The position numbers were made by a program, and so were the translations under genes. 64,000 bases of DNA from Acidobacteriota bacterium (GTDB lineage: Bacteria; Acidobacteriota; Aminicenantia; Aminicenantales; Saccharicenantaceae), in assembly GCA_022711665.1 (NCBI GenBank), contig JAKLEN010000001.1, positions 369,179-433,178 on the forward strand, read 5' to 3'. Under the pieces are notes generated by a model. That model had not been told where the DNA came from and did no database searches. It saw only the letters and a list, made by a program, of their open reading frames with translations. Below are positions 34,439-42,033 of this stretch, one piece after another; position 1 is the first letter of the stretch; every line of letters starts with the position of its first letter.

Positions 34439-35893
34439 TTATTTCTTCTTCTTCGAGCCGAAAAGGCTCATCTTGAAGAGGCCCTGCGGGCCTCTCGATT
34501 TGCGCCCGGTCAGCTCCTCGAGGGCCTCCCGGGCGCCGGCGTGGTCGGGGTCGACCGACACGGCCTTCTCGAACTGCTTGACGGCCTTGGTCTTCAACCC
34601 CTCGGTCTTGTAGAGCATCCCCAGGCCGACGTAGCCCTCGGGGTTCCAGGGTTCGAGCTCGATGGCCTTGAGGAAATCCTGCTCGGACTTCTTGACGTAG
34701 GCCCGCACCTTCGCTTCGCACATGGCCAGGAGGAGGAAATAATCCGCCTTGTCCCGGCGCAGGCGGACGGCCTCCTCGAGGTAGGCCACGGCCTCGTCAT
34801 AGCGCGCCTGGCCGTGCAGGGTCTTTCCCTGGCGGAACTTGGTGTCGGCCTTGCGCAGGAGGTCCTGGGCATCCTCCTGGGGCGCGATCAGCCCGGCCTT
34901 GGCGTCGTAGGTCCGCCGGGAATCCTTATTGCTCAGGACCCGGTAGGCGTTGTTGATGCCGTCGAAGACCTCGTGGATCTGGGACTTGAACTCGGCGGCG
35001 ACGTGGCGGTCGAACCGGTCGGGATGAAAGCGGCGGGCCAGCTGGAAATAGGCCTTCTTGATGTCGTCCTCGGAGGCCGTCCTGGGCACGTTCAGAATCT
35101 GGTAGAGCGTCATCGACGGCAGGGTGTCGCGGAGGGCCAGGACGTCGGCGATCTCCCGGGGCACGTCCTCGTGCGACTGGCTCGGAGGCTTGATGCGCTC
35201 CCGGACGTCCAGCCCGGGCCCGGGCGAGGCTTGGCCGGCCAAGTCGACGACGCCGAGGCAAAAGAAGAGGTACAGGCTCTTCCAGAACTGGTCGGCCGGC
35301 ATCGTCAGCGTCCGCAGGATGGCCTCGGACGGGTCCGTGCCGGTGATCTTGTCCAAGATGTCCTTCTCCTCGATGGTCAGGAGGTAGGCGTAGGTCTTGC
35401 GGGCCAGGACCGGCGTCTCCGGGGCCAGGAAGGCCTGGATGAGGGGGTGGGGCTGCATGCGGCGGATGCCGTACTCGATGAGCAGTGGCACGCTGACCTG
35501 GGGCTCGGGGCCGCTCGAGGCGAAGCCCTCCTGGGGCTGGAACTCGATCTCGGCGTCGAAGACGCCGAAGGTGTTGAGGACGCTCTCGCGGACCTGGTGG
35601 CCCAGGGCCTCGGCCAGGTCCTCCTCGGAGATGACGCCCTGGGTCTTGAGGACCTCGCCGATGTTCTTGCCGGGCTCGACGTACTGGTCGAGACGGGCAT
35701 GGGCTTCCTTGGGGATGCGCTCGAGCTTGTACAGGATCTCGCCCAGGCGCTCGTCCGCCTGGTTGGTCTTGACCTGGACGATGGCGCCCTTGTTGAAAAA
35801 GAAGTACTTGAGGACGTCGCCCCGCCGGTAGATCAGGCGTCCGGACTTTTTTTCGAGCAGTATGTCGCGCAGCTCGACCGCGATGTGGCTCAT
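34439..35893 (-). CDS. DUF4388-DnaJ-TPR fusion protein
   Basis: 484 residues. The N-terminal 100 residues match the DUF4388/PATAN type (ILLEKKSGRLIYRRGDVLKY, GAIVQVKTNQADERLGEIL), found in bacterial gliding and signalling proteins. Residues about 255-325 form a J-domain with the HPD motif in ARRFHPDRFDRH. The C-terminus has three TPR-like repeats (YDEAVAYLEEAVRLRRDKAD, PEGYVGLGMLYKTEGLKTKA). A J-domain would stimulate DnaK; no dnaK gene is here. The start MSHIAVEL was chosen. Unlike classic DnaJ there is no zinc finger, so it is a specialised co-chaperone. Convergent with ligA, six bases apart. Confidence 0.8.
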   Translation of the reverse strand: MSHIAVELRDILLEKKSGRLIYRRGDVLKYFFFNKGAIVQVKTNQADERLGEILYKLERIPKEAHARLDQYVEPGKNIGEVLKTQGVISEEDLAEALGHQVRESVLNTFGVFDAEIEFQPQEGFASSGPEPQVSVPLLIEYGIRRMQPHPLIQAFLAPETPVLARKTYAYLLTIEEKDILDKITGTDPSEAILRTLTMPADQFWKSLYLFFCLGVVDLAGQASPGPGLDVRERIKPPSQSHEDVPREIADVLALRDTLPSMTLYQILNVPRTASEDDIKKAYFQLARRFHPDRFDRHVAAEFKSQIHEVFDGINNAYRVLSNKDSRRTYDAKAGLIAPQEDAQDLLRKADTKFRQGKTLHGQARYDEAVAYLEEAVRLRRDKADYFLLLAMCEAKVRAYVKKSEQDFLKAIELEPWNPEGYVGLGMLYKTEGLKTKAVKQFEKAVSVDPDHAGAREALEELTGRKSRGPQGLFKMSLFGSKKKK

Positions 35894-35995
35894 GGTGTTC
35901 CGATCCCGAGAGCCCAACTATAATCCAGTCGTCAGGAGATTTCAACAGCGCCGCCCCGGTTTGAACCCGGCCGGAGAATGTGCTACTTATTCCCC

Positions 35996-36850
35996 ATGAA
36001 GATCGCCGTCGCCCAGATCGCGCCCAAGCTCGGCGACGTCGAGGCCAATGTCGGGCTCCACCTGGACATCCTGGAAAAGGCCCGGAAGCAAAGGGCCGGC
36101 CTCGTCGTCTTCCCCGAGCTCAGCCTGACCGGCTACACCCTGAAAGACCTGGCCGAGGAGGTGGCACTGGACCCGGCCGCCGACCCGCGATTCCGCCGCC
36201 TCGTCGCCCGGACGAAGGGCCTCTCGGCCGTGGTCGGCTTCGTCGAGGAGAGCCCTTCCGATCCGGGCCTCCTCTACAACGCCGCGGCCTTCATCGCCGA
36301 CGGCCGGATCGTCCACATCCACCGCAAGGTCTTCCTGCCGACGGCCGGGATCTTCGAGGAAGCCAAGTTCTTCGCCCAGGGACGCGACTTCCGGGCCTTC
36401 GACGCGCCCTGCGGCCGGACCGGCCTCCTGGTCTGCCGCGACTTCCTCCAGTTCGGCTCGAGCTACGTCCATTACGCGGCCGGGGCCGGGGTGATCATCT
36501 GCGTCTCGGCCGCTCCCGGCCGCGGCGTCGGCGACGGCGATACCTTCGAGACCGCCCGGATGTGGGAGCTCATGGGCGAGGCCGTGTCCTTCTTCGCGAC
36601 GGCCTACGTCGTCTATGCCAACCGGGCCGGGAGCGAGGACGGGGTGACGTTCGCCGGCGGCTCGTTCGTCTACGCCCCCGGCGGGCGGCTGGTCGCCCGG
36701 GCCGCGGCGGTCGACCCGGATCTCCTCTGCTGCGCGCTCGACCCGGCCGCCGTGGCCAGGGCCCGCAAGGCCTGGCTCTTCAAGCGGGACGAGAAGCCCG
36801 AGGCCGTCTGGAGGTCGCTCGAAAGGATCGTCCGTGCCTCCGAAGATTAA
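35996..36850 (+). CDS. Carbon-nitrogen hydrolase resembling the glutaminase half of NAD synthetase
   Basis: 284 residues. Nitrilase-superfamily triad: Glu in FPELSLTGYTLKDL (about 42), Lys in HRKVFLPT (about 112) and Cys in LVCRDFLQFG (about 146). The surrounding words (LSLTGY.LKDL, F.PTAGIFEEAKFFA.G) match the glutamine amidohydrolase domain of glutamine-dependent NAD synthetases more than other nitrilases. It overlaps the start of the nadE gene by 17 bases, so it probably supplies ammonia to NadE, although it is a separate polypeptide. An ATG at 35978 gives six extra residues and is less likely. Confidence 0.85.
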   Translation: MKIAVAQIAPKLGDVEANVGLHLDILEKARKQRAGLVVFPELSLTGYTLKDLAEEVALDPAADPRFRRLVARTKGLSAVVGFVEESPSDPGLLYNAAAFIADGRIVHIHRKVFLPTAGIFEEAKFFAQGRDFRAFDAPCGRTGLLVCRDFLQFGSSYVHYAAGAGVIICVSAAPGRGVGDGDTFETARMWELMGEAVSFFATAYVVYANRAGSEDGVTFAGGSFVYAPGGRLVARAAAVDPDLLCCALDPAAVARARKAWLFKRDEKPEAVWRSLERIVRASED

Positions 36851-37652
36851 CCCGGCCTTCGTCGAGAAAGTCCTGGTCCGCTTCATCCGGGACGAGTTCG
36901 CCCGGTGCGGCTGCGGCCGGGGCCTGCTCGGCCTCTCGGGCGGGCTCGACTCCGCGGTCTGCGCCGCCCTGGCCGCCCGGGCCCTCGGTCCGGATGCCGT
37001 CCTGGGCCTGATCATGCCCTACGGCCGGGCCTTTCCCGGCGACGTCCGCGACGCGGTCGCGCTGGCCAGGCGGCTCGACATCCGGGCCGAGACGATCGAC
37101 ATCGCCCCCCAGGTCGACCTCTATTTCGCCTCGCGGCCCGAGGCCGACCGTGGCCGCCGCGGCAACAAGATGGCCCGCGAGCGCATGGCCATCCTCTACG
37201 ACCACTCGGCCCGCGAGGCCGGGCTGGTCCTGGGCACGAGCAACAAGACCGAGCTCCTCCTCGGCTACGGCACGATCTACGGCGACATGGCCTGCGCCAT
37301 CAATCCCATGGGCGATCTCTACAAGACGCAGGTCCGGGAGCTGGCGGCCCACCTGGGCATCCCGGCCGCCATCCGGCGCAAGGCCCCGACGGCCGGCCTA
37401 TGGCCCGGACAGACCGACGAAGGGGATATCGGCCTGGCCTACGAGGAGATCGACGACATCCTCTGCCGGCTGGTCGAAGGGCGCGGTTCGCGCCGCGAGA
37501 TCATCGAGGCCGGGCACGCGTCGGCCGCCGTCGACCTCGTCCTGCGGCGGGTCCGGAGCTCGCAGTTCAAGAGGGCACTGCCGCCCATCGCCAAGCTCTC
37601 GACCCGTTCCGTGGGCCACGACTTTCTCTATCCCTACGACCGGGAGCGCTAG
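36834..37652 (+). CDS. nadE: NAD+ synthetase, ammonia-dependent size
   Basis: 272 residues from a GTG. The PP-loop ATP motif LSGGLDSAVC is near residue 35-45; downstream are GLVLGTSNKTELLLGYGTIYG and GDMACAINPMGDLYKTQVR. It amidates nicotinic acid adenine dinucleotide to NAD+ with ATP. The size and absence of an N-terminal glutaminase domain fit the short NadE form; the nitrilase-like gene before it is the likely ammonia donor. Stop is followed in two bases by the rsmI start. Confidence 0.93.
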   Translation: MPPKINPAFVEKVLVRFIRDEFARCGCGRGLLGLSGGLDSAVCAALAARALGPDAVLGLIMPYGRAFPGDVRDAVALARRLDIRAETIDIAPQVDLYFASRPEADRGRRGNKMARERMAILYDHSAREAGLVLGTSNKTELLLGYGTIYGDMACAINPMGDLYKTQVRELAAHLGIPAAIRRKAPTAGLWPGQTDEGDIGLAYEEIDDILCRLVEGRGSRREIIEAGHASAAVDLVLRRVRSSQFKRALPPIAKLSTRSVGHDFLYPYDRER

Positions 37653-37654
37653 CC

Positions 37655-38326
37655 GTGGCCGGCCGCCTTTACATCATCGCCACGCCCATCGGCAACCTCG
37701 AGGACATCACCCTGCGGGCCCTGCGCCTTCTCGGCGAGGTGGCGGCCATCGCCTGCGAGGACACCCGCCAGACGGTCAAGATCCTCAACCGCTACGGCAT
37801 CAAGAAGCCGCTCCTCAGCTACTTCCAGCCGCGCGAGGGCCAGCGCATCCCGGAGATACTGGGGATCCTCGAGGAGGGGCGGGACGTGGCGCTCGTGTCC
37901 GACGCCGGCACGCCGGGCATCTCCGACCCGGGCTTCCCCCTTATCCGCGAAGCCCTCAAGAAGGGAGTCCAGGTCGTGCCCGTTCCGGGCCCGGCGGCCG
38001 TGACCGCGGCCCTGTCCGCGGCCGGACTGCCCACCCACCGGTTCCTCTTCGCCGGCTTCCCGCCGCCCAAGCCTGCCGGGCTGCGCAAGCTCCTCCTGGG
38101 CCTGGCTGCCGAGGAGGCCACCCTCGTTTTCTACCTGCCGACCCGGCGGCTGGCCGAGTTCCTGGCGGCGGTCATCGAAACCCTCGGGGACAGGCGGGTC
38201 GTTGTGGCCCGGGAGCTGACCAAGGTCCACGAGGAGTTCCTTCGGGGAACCGCCAGCGAGCTGGCCGCGACGATAGGCGCCCGGACCATCAAGGGAGAGG
38301 CCACCGTCCTGATCGAGGGCCTCTAA
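37655..38326 (+). CDS. rsmI: 16S rRNA (cytidine1402-2'-O)-methyltransferase
   Basis: 223 residues from a GTG at 37655. Tetrapyrrole-methylase fold with the RsmI start RLYIIATPIGNLEDITLRAL and the SAM-binding TPGISDPGFPLIREALKKG and PGPAAVTAALSAAGLPTHRF. It methylates the 2'-OH of C1402 in the ribosomal P site with SAM. The C-terminus is shorter than E. coli RsmI (286 residues), lacking the terminal extension; this is common outside Proteobacteria. It closes the nitrilase-nadE-rsmI operon. Confidence 0.92.
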   Translation: MAGRLYIIATPIGNLEDITLRALRLLGEVAAIACEDTRQTVKILNRYGIKKPLLSYFQPREGQRIPEILGILEEGRDVALVSDAGTPGISDPGFPLIREALKKGVQVVPVPGPAAVTAALSAAGLPTHRFLFAGFPPPKPAGLRKLLLGLAAEEATLVFYLPTRRLAEFLAAVIETLGDRRVVVARELTKVHEEFLRGTASELAATIGARTIKGEATVLIEGL

Positions 38327-38396
38327 AAGCTCCGCTCTCTTCGAAAAACCCGATTCTCCCCATAAGGAAAGGGCAGAAATATATTTTTTCGATTAC

Positions 38397-38442
38397 TTGA
38401 CAAATGTCTACTAAGATATTATATTGTCTACACACTAAGATA
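38397..38442 (+). promoter_or_regulatory. Promoter of hsp20 with embedded direct repeats
   Basis: A perfect TTGACA (38397-38402) and TATATT (38420-38425) are spaced by 17 bases. TGTCTAC occurs at 38405-38411 and 38425-38431; CTAAGATA occurs at 38411-38418 and 38435-38442. The repeats flank and overlap the -10, as a regulator site would. AAGGAGG lies at 38449-38455, eight bases before the ATG. Confidence 0.75.
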
Positions 38443-38462
38443 ATTCGCAAGGAGGTATTTAG

Positions 38463-38933
38463 ATGGCTATTATCAGATGGGATCCCTACAGGGATATGGT
38501 CACCCTCAGGGACAGGATGAACCGGTTGTTCGAGGACATGACCGTCGCCAAGGGCGAAGAGAAGGACCTCATGGCCCATTCCTGGGCCCCCGCGGTCGAC
38601 ATCTATGAGACCGAGAACGAGGTCGTGCTCAGCGCCGAGATCCCCGGCGTCGACGCCAAGGATGTCGAGATCAAGGTCGAGGACAACAACCTGACCCTGC
38701 GCGGCGAGCGCAAGTTCGAGAAGGAAACCCAGGAGGAGAACTACCACCGCGTCGAGCGGTCCTACGGCTCGTTCTTCCGCTCCTTCGCCCTGCCCAGCTA
38801 CGTCGACCAGGACAAGATCGAGGCCGAGCACGAGAACGGCGTCCTCAAGATCCATATGCCCAAGAGGGCCGAGCTCAAGCCCCGCAAGGTCAAGATCCTG
38901 ACCCCGGTCCAAGCCGAGAAGTCCAAGAAGTAA
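38463..38933 (+). CDS. hsp20: Hsp20/alpha-crystallin small heat-shock protein
   Basis: 156 residues. N-terminal RWDPYRDMVTLRDRMNRLFED, then the alpha-crystallin domain (WAPAVDIYETENEVVLSAEI through RGERKFEKETQEENYHRVER) with conserved GVDAKDVEIKVEDNNL and FALPSYVDQDKIEAEHENGV, ending in LKIHMPK. An ATP-independent holdase that binds unfolding proteins in the cytoplasm. It has a strong promoter with direct repeats and a terminator, so it is monocistronic. Confidence 0.95.
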   Translation: MAIIRWDPYRDMVTLRDRMNRLFEDMTVAKGEEKDLMAHSWAPAVDIYETENEVVLSAEIPGVDAKDVEIKVEDNNLTLRGERKFEKETQEENYHRVERSYGSFFRSFALPSYVDQDKIEAEHENGVLKIHMPKRAELKPRKVKILTPVQAEKSKK

Positions 38934-38950
38934 CCCGTCCGAGATCCCAA

Positions 38951-38986
38951 AGGCGGCTCCTGCCCGCGCAGGGCCGCCTTTTTTTT
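38951..38986 (+). terminator. Rho-independent terminator after hsp20
   Basis: AGGCGGC pairs with GCCGCCT, with an inner CCTG/CAGG, followed by eight Ts. Confidence 0.9.
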
Positions 38987-39039
38987 CGCCTGATTCCGGG
39001 ATCCCCACTCGAGGCGGCGAGGGGATCGTCTTCGCAATT

Positions 39040-39169
39040 CCCCGTTGCTGGAGGAGGGGGACCGGCAGGGAGCGGAGTCGTCGAAGCGACCATCAGAAGC
39101 ATGGCGGAGCGACTCGAAGCCATGCTTCTGGGAGATATCGGGAGAAAGCGCTTTGCGAAGATATTTCTC
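39040..39169 (+). repeat. Dispersed hairpin repeat, copy B
   Basis: Nearly identical to copy A over about 100 bases: CCCGTTGCTGGAG, mini-hairpin GTCGT-CGAA-GCGAC (a G-U change that keeps pairing), main hairpin at 39094-39130 (CAGAAGCATGGC with GCCATGCTTCTG), tail GGAGATATCGGGAGAA. It then runs into a segment at 39145-39169 that, read in reverse, matches the tail of the third unit near 44370. It sits between the hsp20 terminator and comF; there is no gene in this gap. Confidence 0.75.
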
Positions 39170-39246
39170 AGGATCCCGGCCTCGAATGCTCGGCCGTGAT
39201 CCTGACCTCCGCTCCCCAGAGTCCGCTCCGCGCCGGCGGACGCCGG

Positions 39247-39990
39247 TCAGGCCTGCGCCAGGGTGATGGCCCGCACGTCCTCGGCCCCGGCCTCCATCAG
39301 CACCCGGGCGCATTCCCGGACGGTCGCTCCGGTCGTGGTGACATCGTCGATCAGCACCAGGGTCCGCCCGGCCACCCTTTCCGGCCGCCGTACGGCGTAG
39401 GCGCCGCGGGCGTTCCGCTCCCGGTCGGCGGCCCTCAGGCCGGCCTGGGCCGGCGCCTTCCGGGTCTTGACCAGCGCCCCGGCCAGGACGCCCAGGCCTC
39501 GGAGCGCCGCCAGATCGCGGGCCAGAAGGCGGGACTGGTTGAAGCCGCGCTCCCGCCGCCGCGAAGGATGGAGAGGCACGGGCACGAGGGCCTCGGCGTT
39601 CCGCCACAGCGGCCCGTCGGCGCCGAGGCAGGCCTGGGCATAGCGGGCCAGGGGACGGCTGAGCGGGGCGCAACTACGGTACTTGAAGAGAAGGATGAGG
39701 TCTTTCAGGGTCCCGCCGTAGACGCCGCAGGACCGGTGGCGCGAGAAGGCCGGAGTCCGGTCCAGGCAGCGGGCGCAGAGGTGATCATCGCCGGCGCCCT
39801 CGAGGAACCGGCCGCACCGCGGGCAGACCGGGCCGCGCCGCGGCCCCAGCTTCTCCAGGCAGGCGGCGCAGACGATCCTCTCCCCGGTCCGGTCGAGAGG
39901 CTCGCGGCAGAGGCGGCAAAAGGACGGGAAGACGAGAAGCTCGGCCAGCCGGGCCAACCCGGCCGCCCGGGTCCGGCAGGTCCGCGTCAC
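39247..39990 (-). CDS. comF: ComF family phosphoribosyltransferase-like protein
   Basis: 247 residues from a GTG overlapping the upstream stop. The N-terminus has a double zinc-ribbon (CRLC, CAAC, CPRC, CARC) and the C-terminus the PRPP-binding loop TLVLIDDVTTTGATVRECA plus HPSRRRERGFNQS. ComF proteins act in DNA uptake during competence or in a related purine-salvage-like role. It ends the rplU-to-comF gene run. Other competence genes are not in the window, so natural transformation cannot be judged. Confidence 0.9.
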   Translation of the reverse strand: MTRTCRTRAAGLARLAELLVFPSFCRLCREPLDRTGERIVCAACLEKLGPRRGPVCPRCGRFLEGAGDDHLCARCLDRTPAFSRHRSCGVYGGTLKDLILLFKYRSCAPLSRPLARYAQACLGADGPLWRNAEALVPVPLHPSRRRERGFNQSRLLARDLAALRGLGVLAGALVKTRKAPAQAGLRAADRERNARGAYAVRRPERVAGRTLVLIDDVTTTGATVRECARVLMEAGAEDVRAITLAQA

Positions 39991-40358
39991 TGGGATTCGC
40001 GTTCTTGTTCCGCCTTTTCCTGGCAGTCGATGCAGTACGGCGTCCAGGGGATGGCCTCGAGCCGCTTCTGCCCGATTTCCTTCTGGCAGAGCTGGCAGAC
40101 GCCGAACTCGCCGTGTTCGAGCCGCTTGAGGGCCTCGTCGATGAGCAGGAGCTGCTCCCGGTCGCCGTCGGACAGGCTCAGAAGGAATTCTTTGGTGTAT
40201 GACGTCTCGGCCTTATCGACCACGTCCTGGGCGACGTTGGACTCCATCTCCTTGCTCTCGGTGATGGTGTCCGTGAGCTTGCGGATGATGCTTTCCTTCT
40301 TGGAGCAGAGCTTGGCCCGGAACTCGTCTTTCTCTTTCTTGTTCATCTTACGAGGCAT
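39987..40358 (-). CDS. DksA/TraR C4 zinc finger protein
   Basis: 123 residues. A coiled-coil N-terminus (KKEKDEFRAKLCSKKESI) followed by a C4 zinc finger (GVCQLCQKEIGQKRLEAIPW then CIDCQEKAE). DksA-type proteins bind in the RNA polymerase secondary channel and alter promoter response, or act as general stress regulators. This is at the short end, similar to the TraR-like or Gram-positive YteA class. It overlaps comF by four bases. Confidence 0.88.
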   Translation of the reverse strand: MPRKMNKKEKDEFRAKLCSKKESIIRKLTDTITESKEMESNVAQDVVDKAETSYTKEFLLSLSDGDREQLLLIDEALKRLEHGEFGVCQLCQKEIGQKRLEAIPWTPYCIDCQEKAEQERESQ

Positions 40359-40370
40359 CGGACAATCCCT

Positions 40371-40838
40371 TCATTTGGCATAATGCCGGCCCCCGACGAT
40401 AGTCAGGGCCCGGTAGACCTGCTCGAGCAGAACGACGCGGGCCAACTCATGCGAGAAGGTCAGCCGGGACAGCGACAGCTTCAAGTCGGCCCTCTCCACG
40501 ATACGGTCCGCGAAACCGAGAAAACCGCCGACGACGAAGACCAGCGGCGTTCCCGATTCCCTTTCCCGGCCGCGGAGGAAGCGGGCGAATTCCGGCGACG
40601 ACATCTCCCGGCCGCGATCGTCGAGACAGATCACGTAGGCCCCGTCGAGATGCCGTTCCAGGCCGCGCGCTTCGAGGTCCCTGATCTTGTCGGCGTGCTT
40701 TTCCTCCAGCCCCCGCGCTTCGCGCGTCTCGATGATCTCGACCGTCGCGAAGGACCTGATGCGCGCTTCGTAAAAACCCTGCAACCCCCGCAAATCGGGA
40801 TTCTTCGTTTTGCCTGGCCAGAGGAATTTCAGGCGCAT
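40371..40838 (-). CDS. rlmH: 23S rRNA (pseudouridine1915-N3)-methyltransferase
   Basis: 155 residues, SPOUT fold. MRLKFLWPGKTKNPDLRGLQ start, LVFVVGGFLGF SAM-binding knot, and the conserved C-terminal LSRLTFSHELARVVLLEQVYRA followed by GGRHYAK. RlmH methylates pseudouridine 1915 of 23S rRNA in 70S ribosomes. The ATG at 40838 gives the standard length; a long upstream extension is not supported. It sits in the conserved neighbourhood with rsfS, nadD and obgE, 161 bases after rsfS. Confidence 0.93.
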   Translation of the reverse strand: MRLKFLWPGKTKNPDLRGLQGFYEARIRSFATVEIIETREARGLEEKHADKIRDLEARGLERHLDGAYVICLDDRGREMSSPEFARFLRGRERESGTPLVFVVGGFLGFADRIVERADLKLSLSRLTFSHELARVVLLEQVYRALTIVGGRHYAK

Positions 40839-40999
40839 CGCCGAAAACGCCTTTAGACAATAGCGATTCGGTCCGGGCTTGTCAACCCCCGTCACGCCTC
40901 CCCCGGCCGCCCCCCCAAAAAGCGGGGCGCCGCGGGGCGGGAACGGCCCGGCCGCCGCCCGCCGGGAGTGCCGGGGCGTCCGCGGACGTACCCCGGTCC

Positions 41000-41371
41000 C
41001 TAGAAATCGAGGCGGGGGGCGTCTCCCCAGAGGCGTTCGAGGCCGTAGCGATCCCGGGCGGCCCGGGAGAAGACGTGGACGACGAGCGAGCCGTAATCGA
41101 CGAGGACCCATTCGGCCGCCTCGCGCCCCTCGACGCTCAGGGGCCGTCTGCCGGAGGCCTTGAGCGCCGTCTCGACGGCCTCGGCGATAGCCACGTTCTG
41201 GCGGGACGAATTCCCGTGGGCGATGATAAAAAAGTCGGTGAAGGACGAGAGCTCGCGCAGGTCGAGGACGCAGAGGTCCTCGGCCTTGCGGCCCAGCGCG
41301 GCTTCGACCGCGGCCCGCACCGGCGCCGGCAGGTTTCTCTTGGTGAACCGTTTTGTTTGTTCTTCGGCCAT
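41000..41371 (-). CDS. rsfS: Ribosome silencing factor
   Basis: 123 residues. RsfS/Iojap fold with VLDLRELSSFTDFFIIAHGNSSRQ and ESVAEWVLVDYGSLVVHVFS-type ending (AAEWVLVDYGSLVVHVFS). It binds uL14 on the 50S subunit and blocks subunit joining in stationary phase or starvation. Part of the nadD-rsfS-rlmH run, five bases after nadD. Confidence 0.95.
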   Translation of the reverse strand: MAEEQTKRFTKRNLPAPVRAAVEAALGRKAEDLCVLDLRELSSFTDFFIIAHGNSSRQNVAIAEAVETALKASGRRPLSVEGREAAEWVLVDYGSLVVHVFSRAARDRYGLERLWGDAPRLDF

Positions 41372-41376
41372 GTCTT

Positions 41377-42033
41377 CTAGCGACCTCGGTAGAGTTGGCG
41401 TTGGCGGATATAGGCGGCGACGGCCGGCGGCACCAGCCCCGCCAGGGGCCGGCCGCGGCGGACCCGCTCCCGGACCTCGGTCGACGAGACGTCGAGGGCC
41501 GGGATGGGGACGAGGAGGACCCGGCAGCGCGGCCGGGCGGCGGCGTCTAGCGGGCCGGCCTCGGCCAGCGGCCCGATCTCGTCCCGGAATCGGCCTCCGA
41601 GAACGCCGCGGGCCCGCTCCAGATCGAAGCCCGGCCGGGCCATCACCAGGAAGAGGCCCTCGTCGAGGACCTTCTCGTACTGGTGCCAGGTCCCGATATC
41701 GAGGAAGGCGTCCACGCCGAGGATGAAGAACGACCGGGTCCCGGGGCAGAGGCGGCGGATCCGGCGCAGGGTCCGGATGGAATAGGACTTGCCGCCGGCC
41801 TCGACCTCGAGGGGCGAAGCCTCGAACCCGGCCCGCCGCCGGACGGCGATCTCGACCATCCGCAGCCGGTCGGCCGGAGAGGCCGCCCCGCGCGCCGCCT
41901 TGTGCGGCGGCAGGTACGAGGGTATGAAGAGGACGCGGCTCAGCCGGGCGCGCCGGCGGACCTCGGCCGCGGCCTTCAGGTGGCCGCAGTGGACCGGATC
42001 GAAGGTGCCGCCGAAGAGGCCGATCGTCTCCAT
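41377..42033 (-). CDS. nadD: Nicotinate-nucleotide adenylyltransferase
   Basis: 218 residues. Nucleotidyltransferase motif GLFGGTFDPVHCGHLKAA near the N-terminus, RVLFIPSYLPPHKA, FILGVDAFLDIGTWHQYE and the C-terminal SSTEVRERVRRGRPL. It joins NaMN and ATP to make NaAD, the substrate of NadE. The ATG overlaps the obgE stop by one base. Thus both late NAD steps (nadD here, nadE at 36.8 kb) lie in this window. Confidence 0.95.
   Translation of the reverse strand: METIGLFGGTFDPVHCGHLKAAAEVRRRARLSRVLFIPSYLPPHKAARGAASPADRLRMVEIAVRRRAGFEASPLEVEAGGKSYSIRTLRRIRRLCPGTRSFFILGVDAFLDIGTWHQYEKVLDEGLFLVMARPGFDLERARGVLGGRFRDEIGPLAEAGPLDAAARPRCRVLLVPIPALDVSSTEVRERVRRGRPLAGLVPPAVAAYIRQRQLYRGR

Noticed and set aside
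38890..39123. Reverse open frame in the repeat region with a peptide similar to ones at 16015-16272 and 44287-44577
   Set aside because: The similarity comes from the shared hairpin repeat DNA, not from a conserved protein.
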